Source of the DNA: Terriglobia bacterium
GTDB lineage: Bacteria > Acidobacteriota > Terriglobia > Versatilivoradales > Versatilivoraceae
Reading direction: 5' to 3'
DNA length: 64,000 nt
NCBI GenBank assembly: GCA_022452285.1
Contig: JAKUNG010000019.1
Span: forward strand, 26,571-90,570
Shown here: piece after piece, positions 34,919-43,908 of the stretch
Position numbering within the stretch: position 1 is the stretch's first letter
Layout of the letters: every line of letters begins with the position of its first letter
Made by a program: the position numbers and the translations under genes
The notes under the pieces: generated by a model
The model's input: the letters and a program-made list of their open reading frames with translations, nothing else
What the model was told of the DNA's origin: nothing
The model's database searches: none

Positions 34919-35881
34919 ATGTTAGCCGGCCAAATAAAAAAATTAGGTCAGATTAAACTTATAGATCATCCTGAACCTGAATTGGTTAAACCAGGACAGG
35001 TGATCTTCCAACCTGAAATGGCTTGTCTTTGTGGTTCTGACAGTCCTTACTTTAATGAGAATCAGTCTTCTTATCCTCTTCCCATCGGCATGTCATTACA
35101 TGAAATGGTTGGAACCATTGTTTGTTCAAATGGTGGGAAATTAAGTGCTGGTCAGAAAGTTTTAGCGGTACCTCTTAATCATGAAGGGATTTTTGAACGA
35201 ATGGCAATTTCTGAAGACCGAGTACTTGTTTTTGAATCAAATCGTCCGTCTGAGGAAATGGTGATTGCACAACCTCTTGGAACTGTACTTTATGCACTAA
35301 GAAAACTCCCAAATTTATTAGGTTGGAAAGTTGCTGTAGTTGGCCAAGGCCCTATTGGCCAACTTTTCTGTGCTGCTCTGAAAAACCTTGGGGCTAGTGA
35401 AGTAATAGGTATTGATGTCTTGGCTTCGAGATTGGAGACAAGTAAGTTAATGGGTGCATCTGCAGTGATTGATAATAGTAAAGATAATCTAGTGCAGGCT
35501 ATTCAAGATTTGACTGGCGGAGACATGGTTGACTTGGTTATAGAGGCTGCTGGTCATCAAGAAGAGACTTTAAATTTGTGCATTGAGATATGTAAGAACC
35601 AGGGTCGACTTCACTATTTTGGAATTGCCCCTCAAACTATCAATGGAGTTGAATGGTTAAAAGTGGTAACTAAGAGTCTAAACATAACTAGTAGCCACAG
35701 TCCAGATTTTAAGATTGACTTTCCATTGGCAATTAAGTGGATTAATGAGGAACGGATTGATGTGAGGCCACTTATTACTCATAAATTACCTTTAAATAAA
35801 ATCCAACAGGCCTTTGAACTATTCTCCAAACGGCTAGATGGTGCACTTAAAGTGTGTCTGCAATTTCCTACCAGTAACTAA
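34919..35881 (+). CDS. Zinc-type medium-chain alcohol dehydrogenase without structural-zinc loop
   Basis: 320 residues, MDR family. The catalytic zinc ligands fit Cys in ACLCGSDSPY (about 36-46) and the His/Glu pair of LHEMVGTIV (about 60). The Rossmann domain starts KVAVVGQGPIGQLFCAALKNLGA (about 140-162), with GIDVLASR the expected cofactor-discriminating Asp, which favours NAD. The four-Cys structural zinc loop of typical alcohol dehydrogenases is absent and the protein is short. Substrate unknown; sugar alcohol or threonine-like alcohol are plausible. Convergent with murA. Confidence 0.85.
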   Translation: MLAGQIKKLGQIKLIDHPEPELVKPGQVIFQPEMACLCGSDSPYFNENQSSYPLPIGMSLHEMVGTIVCSNGGKLSAGQKVLAVPLNHEGIFERMAISEDRVLVFESNRPSEEMVIAQPLGTVLYALRKLPNLLGWKVAVVGQGPIGQLFCAALKNLGASEVIGIDVLASRLETSKLMGASAVIDNSKDNLVQAIQDLTGGDMVDLVIEAAGHQEETLNLCIEICKNQGRLHYFGIAPQTINGVEWLKVVTKSLNITSSHSPDFKIDFPLAIKWINEERIDVRPLITHKLPLNKIQQAFELFSKRLDGALKVCLQFPTSN

Positions 35882-35882
35882 G

Positions 35883-35905
35883 ACTAACAAAAAGCTTTTT
35901 TTAGT
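35883..35905. terminator. Bidirectional terminator between dehydrogenase and murA
   Basis: ACTAA(C)AAAAAG pairs with CTTTTTTTAGT with one bulge. The A and T tracts at the ends serve either strand. It fills the 31-base gap between two convergent genes. Confidence 0.5.
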
Positions 35906-35912
35906 TATTTAT

Positions 35913-37181
35913 TTACTTTGAACCTCTTATTATCTTAGCCCCAAGAGTTTTCAGCTTGTGTTCAATTCTTTCGTATCCTCTATCTAAATGATAAACACGG
36001 TCAATTATTGTTTCACCAGTAGCGACAAGTCCAGCTAACACTAAAGAAGCGCTAGCTCTTAAATCAGAGGCAATTACATTGGCACCTGTTAAACTAGTTT
36101 TACCGAAAATAGTTGCTTGATTACCTTCAATTTTGATGTTCGCTCCCATTCGTATCATTTCACTGGCATGTAAAAATCGACTCTCAAAAACAGTTTCAGT
36201 AATAATAGAAGTGCCATGAGCTTGCGTCATAAGTCCCATAAATTGCGCCTGCATGTCAGTGGCGAATCCAGGATATTCTTTGGTGATTACGTTACAGGCT
36301 TGAATTTCGTGTGGTGCCCTTACGATACAACTATTTCTTTCAGTTTCTTCAACTATAACACCAGCCTGCCTCATTGTATTGATGACCGTGCTTAAATGAC
36401 AGGGTTGACAGCCAATTAATTCAATTTCACCTCCAGTTATGGCTCCAGCAATCATGAATGTTCCAGCCTCAATGCGGTCTGGGATAATGGTATGATCAGC
36501 TCCATTTAAATTAGAAACACCATTGATCCGAATGGTCTTAGTTCCATCTCCCTCAATCAGAGCACCCATTGAGCGAAGCATATTGGCTAAGTTAATTACT
36601 TCTGGCTCACAAGCTGCATTGAGCAGAATTGTTTCACCTTTAGCTAGTGAAGCTGCCATCATTAAGTTTTCAGTACCTGTAACGGTAATCTGATCGAAGA
36701 CTACCTTTGATCCAATTAGTTGATCAGCTCGAGCCTTAACGTAACCATGTTCAATACTTATGGTAGCCCCAAGTTTTTTCAATCCTTCAATGTGAAGATC
36801 TATAGGACGGGCTCCAATTGCACAACCACCAGGTAAAGAAACATTTGCTTGACCTAATCGTGCAAGCAGAGGTCCTAATACCAATACCGAGGCACGCATC
36901 GTTTTTACCAGTTCATAAGGAGCCTCACAAGCAATAGGGTCTTTGGCTCTTAATATGCACATATGGTTTTTAGATATTTGATCAAGTTCAGCCTCACATC
37001 CCATTTCCTGAAGCAATTTACCAGTAGTTTCAATGTCACGAACCTGCGGAAGATTTCGTAAGATTATTTGATCTTCAGTTAGTAAGGAGGCTGCCATAGT
37101 GGGTAGAGCAGCATTCTTTGCTCCACTAATGTGTACTGTACCCCTAAGAACTTCTCCACCTTTAACAAAAATTTTATCCAA
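35913..37181 (-). CDS. murA: UDP-N-acetylglucosamine 1-carboxyvinyltransferase
   Basis: 422 residues. Catalyses the first committed step of peptidoglycan synthesis (PEP plus UDP-GlcNAc). Lys22-Asn23 (SGAKNAALPT) and the catalytic Cys120 (LPGGCAIGARPIDLH) are present. Cys at this position means it should be sensitive to fosfomycin-type inactivation, as in most bacteria. The start is TTG and overlaps the end of nagA by 8 bases. Coupling murA to an amino-sugar recycling gene is uncommon and could link synthesis to recovery of the same sugar. Confidence 0.96.
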   Translation of the reverse strand: MDKIFVKGGEVLRGTVHISGAKNAALPTMAASLLTEDQIILRNLPQVRDIETTGKLLQEMGCEAELDQISKNHMCILRAKDPIACEAPYELVKTMRASVLVLGPLLARLGQANVSLPGGCAIGARPIDLHIEGLKKLGATISIEHGYVKARADQLIGSKVVFDQITVTGTENLMMAASLAKGETILLNAACEPEVINLANMLRSMGALIEGDGTKTIRINGVSNLNGADHTIIPDRIEAGTFMIAGAITGGEIELIGCQPCHLSTVINTMRQAGVIVEETERNSCIVRAPHEIQACNVITKEYPGFATDMQAQFMGLMTQAHGTSIITETVFESRFLHASEMIRMGANIKIEGNQATIFGKTSLTGANVIASDLRASASLVLAGLVATGETIIDRVYHLDRGYERIEHKLKTLGAKIIRGSK

Positions 37182-38346
37182 TGGTATAGCCTATTTTACC
37201 CTTAATGATTGTAGTGTGGACACTTAGGTCGTTTAAAAGTAGTAGAACCATGTCAGCATCGTTCCCTGGGGCGAGTGAACCTTTGGAGCCTTCTATTTTT
37301 AGAGATTCAGCAGGGTTTTTGGTTAGCATGAAAATGATCTCTTGAAGGGGCAACTTACTCCAATTTAGAAGGTTCCTCATAGCCTTATCCTGAGTTAAAG
37401 TGCTACCTGCTAATTTCCCTTCTGAATTACGGCACACTCCATTCATGACTTTAACTTGAGAGTCTCCTAACTGATAGTTGCCATCCGGCATTCCTTGGGC
37501 ACTTATAGAATCAGTGATTAACAAAAGCTTTCGAGTCCCTTTTGATTGAAGTAAAAATTTAATTGTGTTAGGGGTAACATGAATACCATCCGCAATTAAT
37601 TCAGTCCAAATATTTGGGTTCGTAAGGATTGCTCCAATAATTCCAGGTTCTCTGTGATTGAAGGCCCTCATTGCATTAAAAATATGGGTAGCATTACCAG
37701 CACCTTGAGCGATGGCTTCCTGAGCATCTTTATAAACAGAATTGGAATGTCCCAGAGAAACTACTATATTTTTGGATCTAGCATAGCGAATTAAATTTTT
37801 AACCCCTTTAATTTCTGGTGCTAATGTAATAAGTTTAACTTGATTATTAGCATAAGTAAGAATTTGTTCTAACAATGAAATTGAGGCAGGATGAATATGG
37901 ATTGCAGGATGTGCCCCACACTGTTTGGGGCTTATAAAAGGACCCTCCAAATGAATTCCAATTAATTGAGCGCCCTGTCGAGACTGTCTAATTTGGTTCC
38001 CAATTCCTTTAACTGATTGAAGAGTTTTTTCTACAGATGCTGTGATAGTTGTTGCTAAATATGCAGTTGTACCGTGACGGGCCAATGATTGAGAAATTAT
38101 ATCAAGGGCAGCTTTAGTTCCTTCCATTACATCTCGACCCTGGGCTCCATGAATATGAGTGTCAATAAATCCTGGAACCAAACAATATTGAGGACCTCCA
38201 CAAACCGAGAATTCTTTTTTTGAAAATTTAACTGATTTATAATTGCCAACTTCTAGAATTTTTGTTCCCTCTACCAGCACTACTCCATCTAAAATTACCG
38301 TTTCCGGCGTAATAACTTTTCGGGCAAAAAGTGCTAATCGATTCAT
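37174..38346 (-). CDS. nagA: N-acetylglucosamine-6-phosphate deacetylase
   Basis: 390 residues from ATG 38346 (the track's 38361 is TTG, five codons earlier). The amidohydrolase metal and substrate motifs are all seen: PGFIDTHIHGAQG, HLEGPFISPKQCGAH, LGHSN, THIFNAMRAFNHREPG, ELIADGIHVTPNT and LLITDSISAQG (catalytic Asp). It removes acetate from GlcNAc-6-P in amino-sugar recycling. It follows the NagZ fusion by 45 bases and overlaps murA by 8. NagB and NagK are not in the window. Confidence 0.94.
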   Translation of the reverse strand: MNRLALFARKVITPETVILDGVVLVEGTKILEVGNYKSVKFSKKEFSVCGGPQYCLVPGFIDTHIHGAQGRDVMEGTKAALDIISQSLARHGTTAYLATTITASVEKTLQSVKGIGNQIRQSRQGAQLIGIHLEGPFISPKQCGAHPAIHIHPASISLLEQILTYANNQVKLITLAPEIKGVKNLIRYARSKNIVVSLGHSNSVYKDAQEAIAQGAGNATHIFNAMRAFNHREPGIIGAILTNPNIWTELIADGIHVTPNTIKFLLQSKGTRKLLLITDSISAQGMPDGNYQLGDSQVKVMNGVCRNSEGKLAGSTLTQDKAMRNLLNWSKLPLQEIIFMLTKNPAESLKIEGSKGSLAPGNDADMVLLLLNDLSVHTTIIKGKIGYTIG

Positions 38347-38391
38347 ATTAGGTAATCTCAATCAGAATTTTCTAGTTGTTCTAAAAGCTTC

Positions 38392-41181
38392 TTACCAATG
38401 GTCTATGGCCTCTGTGATAATATTTGCAACTTCGCGGCGAAGTTGCTGAATGGCATTATTTTGACGAGTTGGATAAACTCGATTAGTTAATAAAACAATA
38501 AAAAGTTGACGAATTGGATCAATCCACAGTGAGGTTCCAGTGAACCCAGTATGGCCAAAGGAATCTTTAGAAAGCCATTTTCCGGCCGAACTACCTTTAC
38601 TAGGAGTATCCCAACCAAGAGCTCGACTACTACCTATTGGAAGTTGTTGACGATGGGTAAAGGTTTTGATTGTAGAATTTTTTAAAATTCTACAATGATT
38701 ATATACCCCTCCATTTAATAAGGTTTGACAAAATATTGCTAAATCTCCAACAGTTCCAAATAGACCAGCATGGGCGGCCACTCCTCCAAGTGCAAAGGCA
38801 TTTTCATCGTGAACCTCTCCACGAAGAAGACGATTCCTCCAGGGATCTTTCTCTGTAGGTGCAGTTTGAGACCGTAAGGCTAGCTTGGGTTTAAACATAG
38901 TTCGATTCATTTCTAAGGGTCTAAAAATTTGTTGATTGGCCATATCATCTAAAGTTTTCCCATTCAATTTTTCTAGAATGCTTCCTAATAGAATAAATCC
39001 TAGGTCACTATAAAGACTTTTATAGCCTGGGCTATATTGCAGCTGGATTCTCAAGAGTCTTCTTAAGATGTGCTCTTTTTCTTGGATCTTTTTGTAAAAA
39101 GGGAAGTATGGCGGAAATCCCGAGCTGTGGGTCAATAGATGCTTAACAGTAATAGTTTGTTTGTTTTGAAATGAAAAATTTGAAAAAAATTGATGGATTG
39201 GAGTATCCAATGATAGTTCCCTGTTTTCATAGGCTTGCATGACTAGTGTTGTTGTACTTATCACTTTAGTTAGTGAAGCCAAATCAAAAATGGTCTCCCG
39301 CTTTACTAAAGGACTTTTATTGTCATACGTAAATTTTCCATAACCTCTTTCGATGATTAATTTCCCATGGAAGCCAACGGCAAGAGAAGCTCCTGGAAAG
39401 CTTTGATTTTGAATACCATTATTGATAACTAGTCCCAATTTTTTTTTGAGCTCTAACACTTCACTTTTAGTTGGACTTAACTCCGATCTTGCTCTCTGAA
39501 AAGTCATATTCAAAGGCTTACGTAGAAGACCAGTCATACGGTTAGCAATTCCTGGAAGGGATACAGGCAATCTTCCTTCTACAGAGATTTCTCCAAACAA
39601 AGCTTTAACTGCTGCAATTTGCGAAGCTTTTATATGGCTATAGGTACATAGATAGCTTGAGGCTAAGGGAAACTGAATGATCGAGTAAGGATTGCCTAGT
39701 GAAACTATAACTAAATCTGGTTTGTCTTCAATCAACTTCCTAATTTGATTTGACAATTTAGAGGGGAAATTAATCTCTCCTGTTCCTGTTATCAAAGGAG
39801 TGAAAAGGGCTATTATTGTTAAGTCCATTTGTTTAGCTAATGGTTTAGTTTGGATAGGACCTTTTAAATAAAGTCGATCCACCTGCACCGATTCTATGCG
39901 AGCCCTTAGCTGTACTTCAAATTCAGTAGCACTTTTAAATTGAGGACTTCTTGTGATTAAAATCAAATGAGCTGAAGAAATTTTTCGGGAATCTAAAGGA
40001 AGCCTAGAGTAAGTATCTCTTACAATAGTGATGCCTGCTTCAGACATTTCTTGAGCTTTTTTCCTAATCTCTGGCGCATTGACTTTTTCCACTACAGCAA
40101 CAGAACTAGTTTGATGACTTTGGTTTAACTTAAGCCAAGATTTTGCTTGAAAGATTCGTTTAACTGATGCATTTATCCTTGATTTTGAGATGCGTCCTTC
40201 GGAGACGGCCTCTAATAATGCCTGAAAGACCACTTTTGGATTAGGAGGATCGAGTAGCATATCTACACCTGCTAATACAGCTTGAATTGCAGCTTCGCCA
40301 GACCAATGATTTCTAGTTAATCCCTCCATTTTCATAGAGTCTGAGACAATTAATCCTTTAAAATTTAATTGTTTACGGAGAAGTTTCTCCAGAATCGAAA
40401 GTGATAATGTTGCCGGTCTATTAGGTATTTTTTCAAGGGCAGGAACGTAAAGGTGAGCTGTCATGATTGTTTTAACACCGGCAGCAATTACCTGTTTGAA
40501 TGGAGGTAGTTCGACTTTTTCCAATCTGTGACGGCTAACTGGTATTATGGGTAGGGCTAGGTGGGAATCAATTTCAGTGTCCCCATGTCCAGGAAAATGT
40601 TTGGCTGTTGCTAGAACACCAACTGATTGTGCACCTTTTACAAAAGCACTGCTCAATTGTCCTACTAACTTAGGATCTTCTCCAAATGATCGGATATTAA
40701 TTACAGGATTGGCTGGATTATTATTTACGTCTACCACAGGTGCAAATATCCAGTTAACTCCTAAAGTCCGAGCTTGTTGAGCTGTAATTTTTCCCTGTTC
40801 ATAGGCCCATTTTTCAGACTGGGTTGCTCCTATTGTCATATTCCAAGGAAGGGATGTTGTATCGTGAATTCTGAAATTCGCACCTCGTTCAAAATCAGAT
40901 CCAATTAAGAGAGGAATCTTAGAGCTCGCTTGGAGTTTTTTAATGACAGTTACAGATTCGTAAGCTCCTCCTTCAAAGAGAATAAAGCCACCGAATTGGA
41001 TGTCTCCTGACTCACTAAAATCTTGTCTTGATTTTCTATTGTATTTATTGAAATCACTGCCTCGGATGGCGGGCATAATCATCTGACTAATTTTTTCTTC
41101 AAGAGAAAGTTGTCTCAAAATCTTCATTCCCCACGGACGTGAATTAGAAGAAATTGAGGAGTTTTTAGAATGCTTAGACAT
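38392..41181 (-). CDS. Beta-N-acetylglucosaminidase (GH3, NagZ-like) fused to a serine beta-lactamase-fold domain
   Basis: 929 residues, two enzymes in one chain. Residues ~20-350 are GH3/NagZ: SFGEDPKLVGQLSSAFVKGA, the signature AKHFPGHGDTEIDSH, and SDSMKM with the catalytic Asp. A middle region (~380-550) resembles GH3 C-terminal alpha/beta sandwich. From ~590 a class-C-like serine hydrolase domain has FDLASLTKVIS (SxxK), LYSDLGFILLG (Tyr motif) and GHTGFTGTS (KTG-equivalent). Such fusions are known from Bacteroidetes and Acidobacteria; the second domain may cut peptides. No clear signal peptide, so location is uncertain. It begins the run with nagA and murA. Confidence 0.93.
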   Translation of the reverse strand: MSKHSKNSSISSNSRPWGMKILRQLSLEEKISQMIMPAIRGSDFNKYNRKSRQDFSESGDIQFGGFILFEGGAYESVTVIKKLQASSKIPLLIGSDFERGANFRIHDTTSLPWNMTIGATQSEKWAYEQGKITAQQARTLGVNWIFAPVVDVNNNPANPVINIRSFGEDPKLVGQLSSAFVKGAQSVGVLATAKHFPGHGDTEIDSHLALPIIPVSRHRLEKVELPPFKQVIAAGVKTIMTAHLYVPALEKIPNRPATLSLSILEKLLRKQLNFKGLIVSDSMKMEGLTRNHWSGEAAIQAVLAGVDMLLDPPNPKVVFQALLEAVSEGRISKSRINASVKRIFQAKSWLKLNQSHQTSSVAVVEKVNAPEIRKKAQEMSEAGITIVRDTYSRLPLDSRKISSAHLILITRSPQFKSATEFEVQLRARIESVQVDRLYLKGPIQTKPLAKQMDLTIIALFTPLITGTGEINFPSKLSNQIRKLIEDKPDLVIVSLGNPYSIIQFPLASSYLCTYSHIKASQIAAVKALFGEISVEGRLPVSLPGIANRMTGLLRKPLNMTFQRARSELSPTKSEVLELKKKLGLVINNGIQNQSFPGASLAVGFHGKLIIERGYGKFTYDNKSPLVKRETIFDLASLTKVISTTTLVMQAYENRELSLDTPIHQFFSNFSFQNKQTITVKHLLTHSSGFPPYFPFYKKIQEKEHILRRLLRIQLQYSPGYKSLYSDLGFILLGSILEKLNGKTLDDMANQQIFRPLEMNRTMFKPKLALRSQTAPTEKDPWRNRLLRGEVHDENAFALGGVAAHAGLFGTVGDLAIFCQTLLNGGVYNHCRILKNSTIKTFTHRQQLPIGSSRALGWDTPSKGSSAGKWLSKDSFGHTGFTGTSLWIDPIRQLFIVLLTNRVYPTRQNNAIQQLRREVANIITEAIDHW
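38669..38696. repeat. Perfect palindrome inside the NagZ-fusion coding sequence
   Basis: ATTGTAGAATTTT and AAAATTCTACAAT are perfect 13-base complements with only two bases between them, inside the beta-lactamase-fold part of the gene. Coding sequences rarely contain such a structure by chance. Confidence 0.75.
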
Positions 41182-41579
41182 AGAAAAGTATAGTGAAAAC
41201 CTAATTAGTTTCTATTTTTTAAGTAGTATTAGGACTAAAGAAATACCTGTAGACATTATTTAATATTTAAAGATAAGACCTATAATTTTATAACATAAAC
41301 TCCCTAAACAATTAGTCAATTTCCCAATACATCCGCTTTTTTTGAACTTGTTAGTTCTCCCTAGATTAATAGTTCAGAAACATTTTGTCTTTTAAGATGT
41401 GACAACGGTTCTTTCATATAGTATTAACTGATAGTACCTATATCTTTAAGGTTCGGGCAGGAGGTAATGGATATTTTAAAAAGAAGAACGATTAATGTTT
41501 TACAACAGAAAATCTGAGCTATGATATTTTATAATGGTATTTGATGAAATAAAACTACTGAAAGCTCCTTATTATTCCT
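41182..41579. other. Intergenic region between divergent NagZ-fusion and M20 genes
   Basis: About 400 AT-rich bases with no gene. It should hold the promoters of both divergent operons. I saw no clear operator or RNA structure. Confidence 0.45.
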
Positions 41580-42716
41580 ATGTCAACCTTAATCTCTTAC
41601 TTCCAAACAATAGAGCCACAAATGATTGAGTGGCTCAAAAATTTAATTAATATTGATTCTCCTTCTAACGACAAGGTAGCCCTTGATACCTTAGCTCGAA
41701 ATCTGGGCGAGCAGTTAAGCAATGATGGAGGAGCTGTTGAAATCATTCCTAATAAAGTTGGAGGAAATCATTTGATAGCTAGATTTGCTGGGCATTCTGA
41801 TGATCTTAAGCCAATCCTGATTTTAGGACACTTAGACACAGTATGGGATAAAGGGGAGTCTGGGCGTCGACCTGCTCGTTTAGAAAATGGAAAACTTTTT
41901 GGACCAGGAGCATTTGATATGCGGGGTGGAATTACTTTAATTTTGGCTATGGTCCATTATTTGTCAAAAAATAAATCGCAGATAAAACGGCCCTTTACGA
42001 TTCTTTTTGATTCAGATGAAGAGGTGGGAACCCCAACTGCACGAACCCTGATTGAAAGCGAAGCAAAAAAATCTGCAGTTACATTGGTTCTTGAACCCTG
42101 CATTCCTGGAGGGGCACTTAAGACAGCCCGGAAAGGTGTTGGAACATTCAAAATAACCGCTAGCGGGCTGGCTGCACATGCTGGCATTGATTATCACAAT
42201 GGGGTGAGTGCTATTCAGGAAGTAGCTCATCAAATTCTCCAGCTATATGACTTGAATGATTTTGATAAGGGAACTACTGTTAATCCTGGCGTAATAAGAG
42301 GCGGATCTCGTTCCAATGTTGTTGCTGATCAAGCCGAGATTGAGGTTGATATTCGAGTGAAAACGATTAGTGAAGGCAAAAGACTAGTTCAAAAAATAAA
42401 CGCACTTCAAACAAAACTGAAGGGCACTGTGATCAAAATTGAAGGAAGTCTCAATCGTCCTCCTCTTGAACGAACCACACAAGTAATTCAATTATTTCAG
42501 CGAGCTCGGAAACTAGCAACTGAATTAGGCATCGAATTGAGAGAAGGTTCAACTGGGGGAGGTAGTGATGGATGTTTTACTGCTGACATGGGGATTCCTA
42601 CTCTCGATGGCTTGGGGCCAGATGGATCAGGTGCACATGCTCTGGATGAACATGTCGTGGTAGAGAGTCTTGTACCTAGGGCCGCTCTTCTAACCCATTT
42701 GGTACTAAATTTATGA
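41580..42716 (+). CDS. M20-family deacylase/peptidase (carboxypeptidase G2-like)
   Basis: 378 residues, M20 zinc hydrolase. Ligands visible: His84 (ILGHLDTVWD), Asp113 (GPGAFDMRGG), Glu147/148 (DSDEEVGT), Glu172 (VLEPC) and a late His (AHALDEHVV). No signal peptide, so cytoplasmic. It overlaps the next gene by four bases (ATGA). The pairing with an N-succinylamino-acid-racemase candidate suggests an N-acyl amino acid (or short peptide) as substrate. CPG2-like enzymes also remove C-terminal Glu; that alternative stands. Confidence 0.88.
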   Translation: MSTLISYFQTIEPQMIEWLKNLINIDSPSNDKVALDTLARNLGEQLSNDGGAVEIIPNKVGGNHLIARFAGHSDDLKPILILGHLDTVWDKGESGRRPARLENGKLFGPGAFDMRGGITLILAMVHYLSKNKSQIKRPFTILFDSDEEVGTPTARTLIESEAKKSAVTLVLEPCIPGGALKTARKGVGTFKITASGLAAHAGIDYHNGVSAIQEVAHQILQLYDLNDFDKGTTVNPGVIRGGSRSNVVADQAEIEVDIRVKTISEGKRLVQKINALQTKLKGTVIKIEGSLNRPPLERTTQVIQLFQRARKLATELGIELREGSTGGGSDGCFTADMGIPTLDGLGPDGSGAHALDEHVVVESLVPRAALLTHLVLNL

Positions 42717-43831
42717 AAATTGAACAGATTGAGATGAGAGAAGTACAAATGCCACTCATTTCTTTTTTTGAGACGAGTTTTGGTCGTACTACGCTCCGAC
42801 GTGTAATATTAATTAGGGTTTTTTCAGATGGAGTGGTTGGTTATGGAGAAGCAACTTCTCCTGAGGGTCCTTTCTATAACCATGAATCAACAGAAACAGC
42901 TTGGCACATTCTCGAAGACTTTGTGATTCCACCAATTTTAAATGCAAAGATTGATCATCCTCTTGATGTGGCCCCATTGCTTAAGAGGATTCGAGGTCAT
43001 AACATGGCTAAAGCTGCTTTAGAAACAGCCATATGGGATCTGTACTCCCGCAATTTAAAAAAACCAATATATCAGCTATTGGGTGGTAGCCGACAAACTT
43101 TGGATTGTGGAGTGTCTATTGGAATTCAAGAGAGTATTGATGAACTTTTAACGAAGATCGAGCGGGAATTGGAAGCTGGCTACCAAAGAATTAAAATAAA
43201 AATTAAACCTGGCTGGGATGTTAGAGTTGTTCAGGAAATTCGAAAACGTTTTCAGAAAATTGTACTGATGTGTGATGCGAACTCAGCATATAAGCTTCAA
43301 GACTTAGAACATTTGAAATCCTTAGATGATTTTGGGCTCTTAATGATTGAACAACCCCTAGCCTGGAATGACATTCTAGATCACGTTCAACTGCAAAAGG
43401 CCCTAAAAACGCCAATCTGTCTGGATGAATCTATTTTGGATGCTGAGGATGCTCGTAAAGCTATTGAGGCAGGGGCTTGCCAGATTATCAACATTAAGTT
43501 AGGTAGAGTAGGTGGTTATAGCGAGGCTATAAAAGTTCATAATGTCTGCCATTCTCGTCAAATTCCTGTTTGGTGTGGTGGAATGTTGGAATCTGGTATA
43601 GGTCGGGCTCATAACATAGCTCTCTCAACTCTACAAAATTTTTCATTACCTGGGGATGTGTCTGCAAGTAAACGTTATTTTCATGAGGACATCGTTGACC
43701 CAGCAATTGAGGTAGATCCGGCGGGAAAAATTCATGTTTCACCTGGATTGGGGATAGGTTTTCAACCAAAAATGTCAAGAATTAACAAAGTGACTGTACG
43801 AATGAAATGTTTTCGATCTAAACAAAGTTAA
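42713..43831 (+). CDS. Enolase-superfamily o-succinylbenzoate synthase / N-succinylamino-acid racemase
   Basis: 372 residues. Muconate-lactonising-type enolase superfamily with all catalytic residues: Lys163 and Lys165 (IKIKIKPG, KxK), Asp188 and Asn190 (MCDANSAY), Glu213 (MIEQPLAW), Asp239 (CLDES) and Lys262 (INIKLGRVGG). This matches the OSBS/NSAR (MenC2) family. Menaquinone synthesis and amino-acid racemisation share this active site, so context decides. Here it overlaps an M20 deacylase and no other men gene is in view, which favours NSAR or a dipeptide/N-acyl racemase. Confidence 0.87.
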   Translation: MKIEQIEMREVQMPLISFFETSFGRTTLRRVILIRVFSDGVVGYGEATSPEGPFYNHESTETAWHILEDFVIPPILNAKIDHPLDVAPLLKRIRGHNMAKAALETAIWDLYSRNLKKPIYQLLGGSRQTLDCGVSIGIQESIDELLTKIERELEAGYQRIKIKIKPGWDVRVVQEIRKRFQKIVLMCDANSAYKLQDLEHLKSLDDFGLLMIEQPLAWNDILDHVQLQKALKTPICLDESILDAEDARKAIEAGACQIINIKLGRVGGYSEAIKVHNVCHSRQIPVWCGGMLESGIGRAHNIALSTLQNFSLPGDVSASKRYFHEDIVDPAIEVDPAGKIHVSPGLGIGFQPKMSRINKVTVRMKCFRSKQS

Positions 43832-43908
43832 AAAGAAAACTTTGTAGCAGGAATCTAAGTAATTTTTAGAAAAATAGGATCATATAGATGAATATTTAAA
43901 ATCAATTT

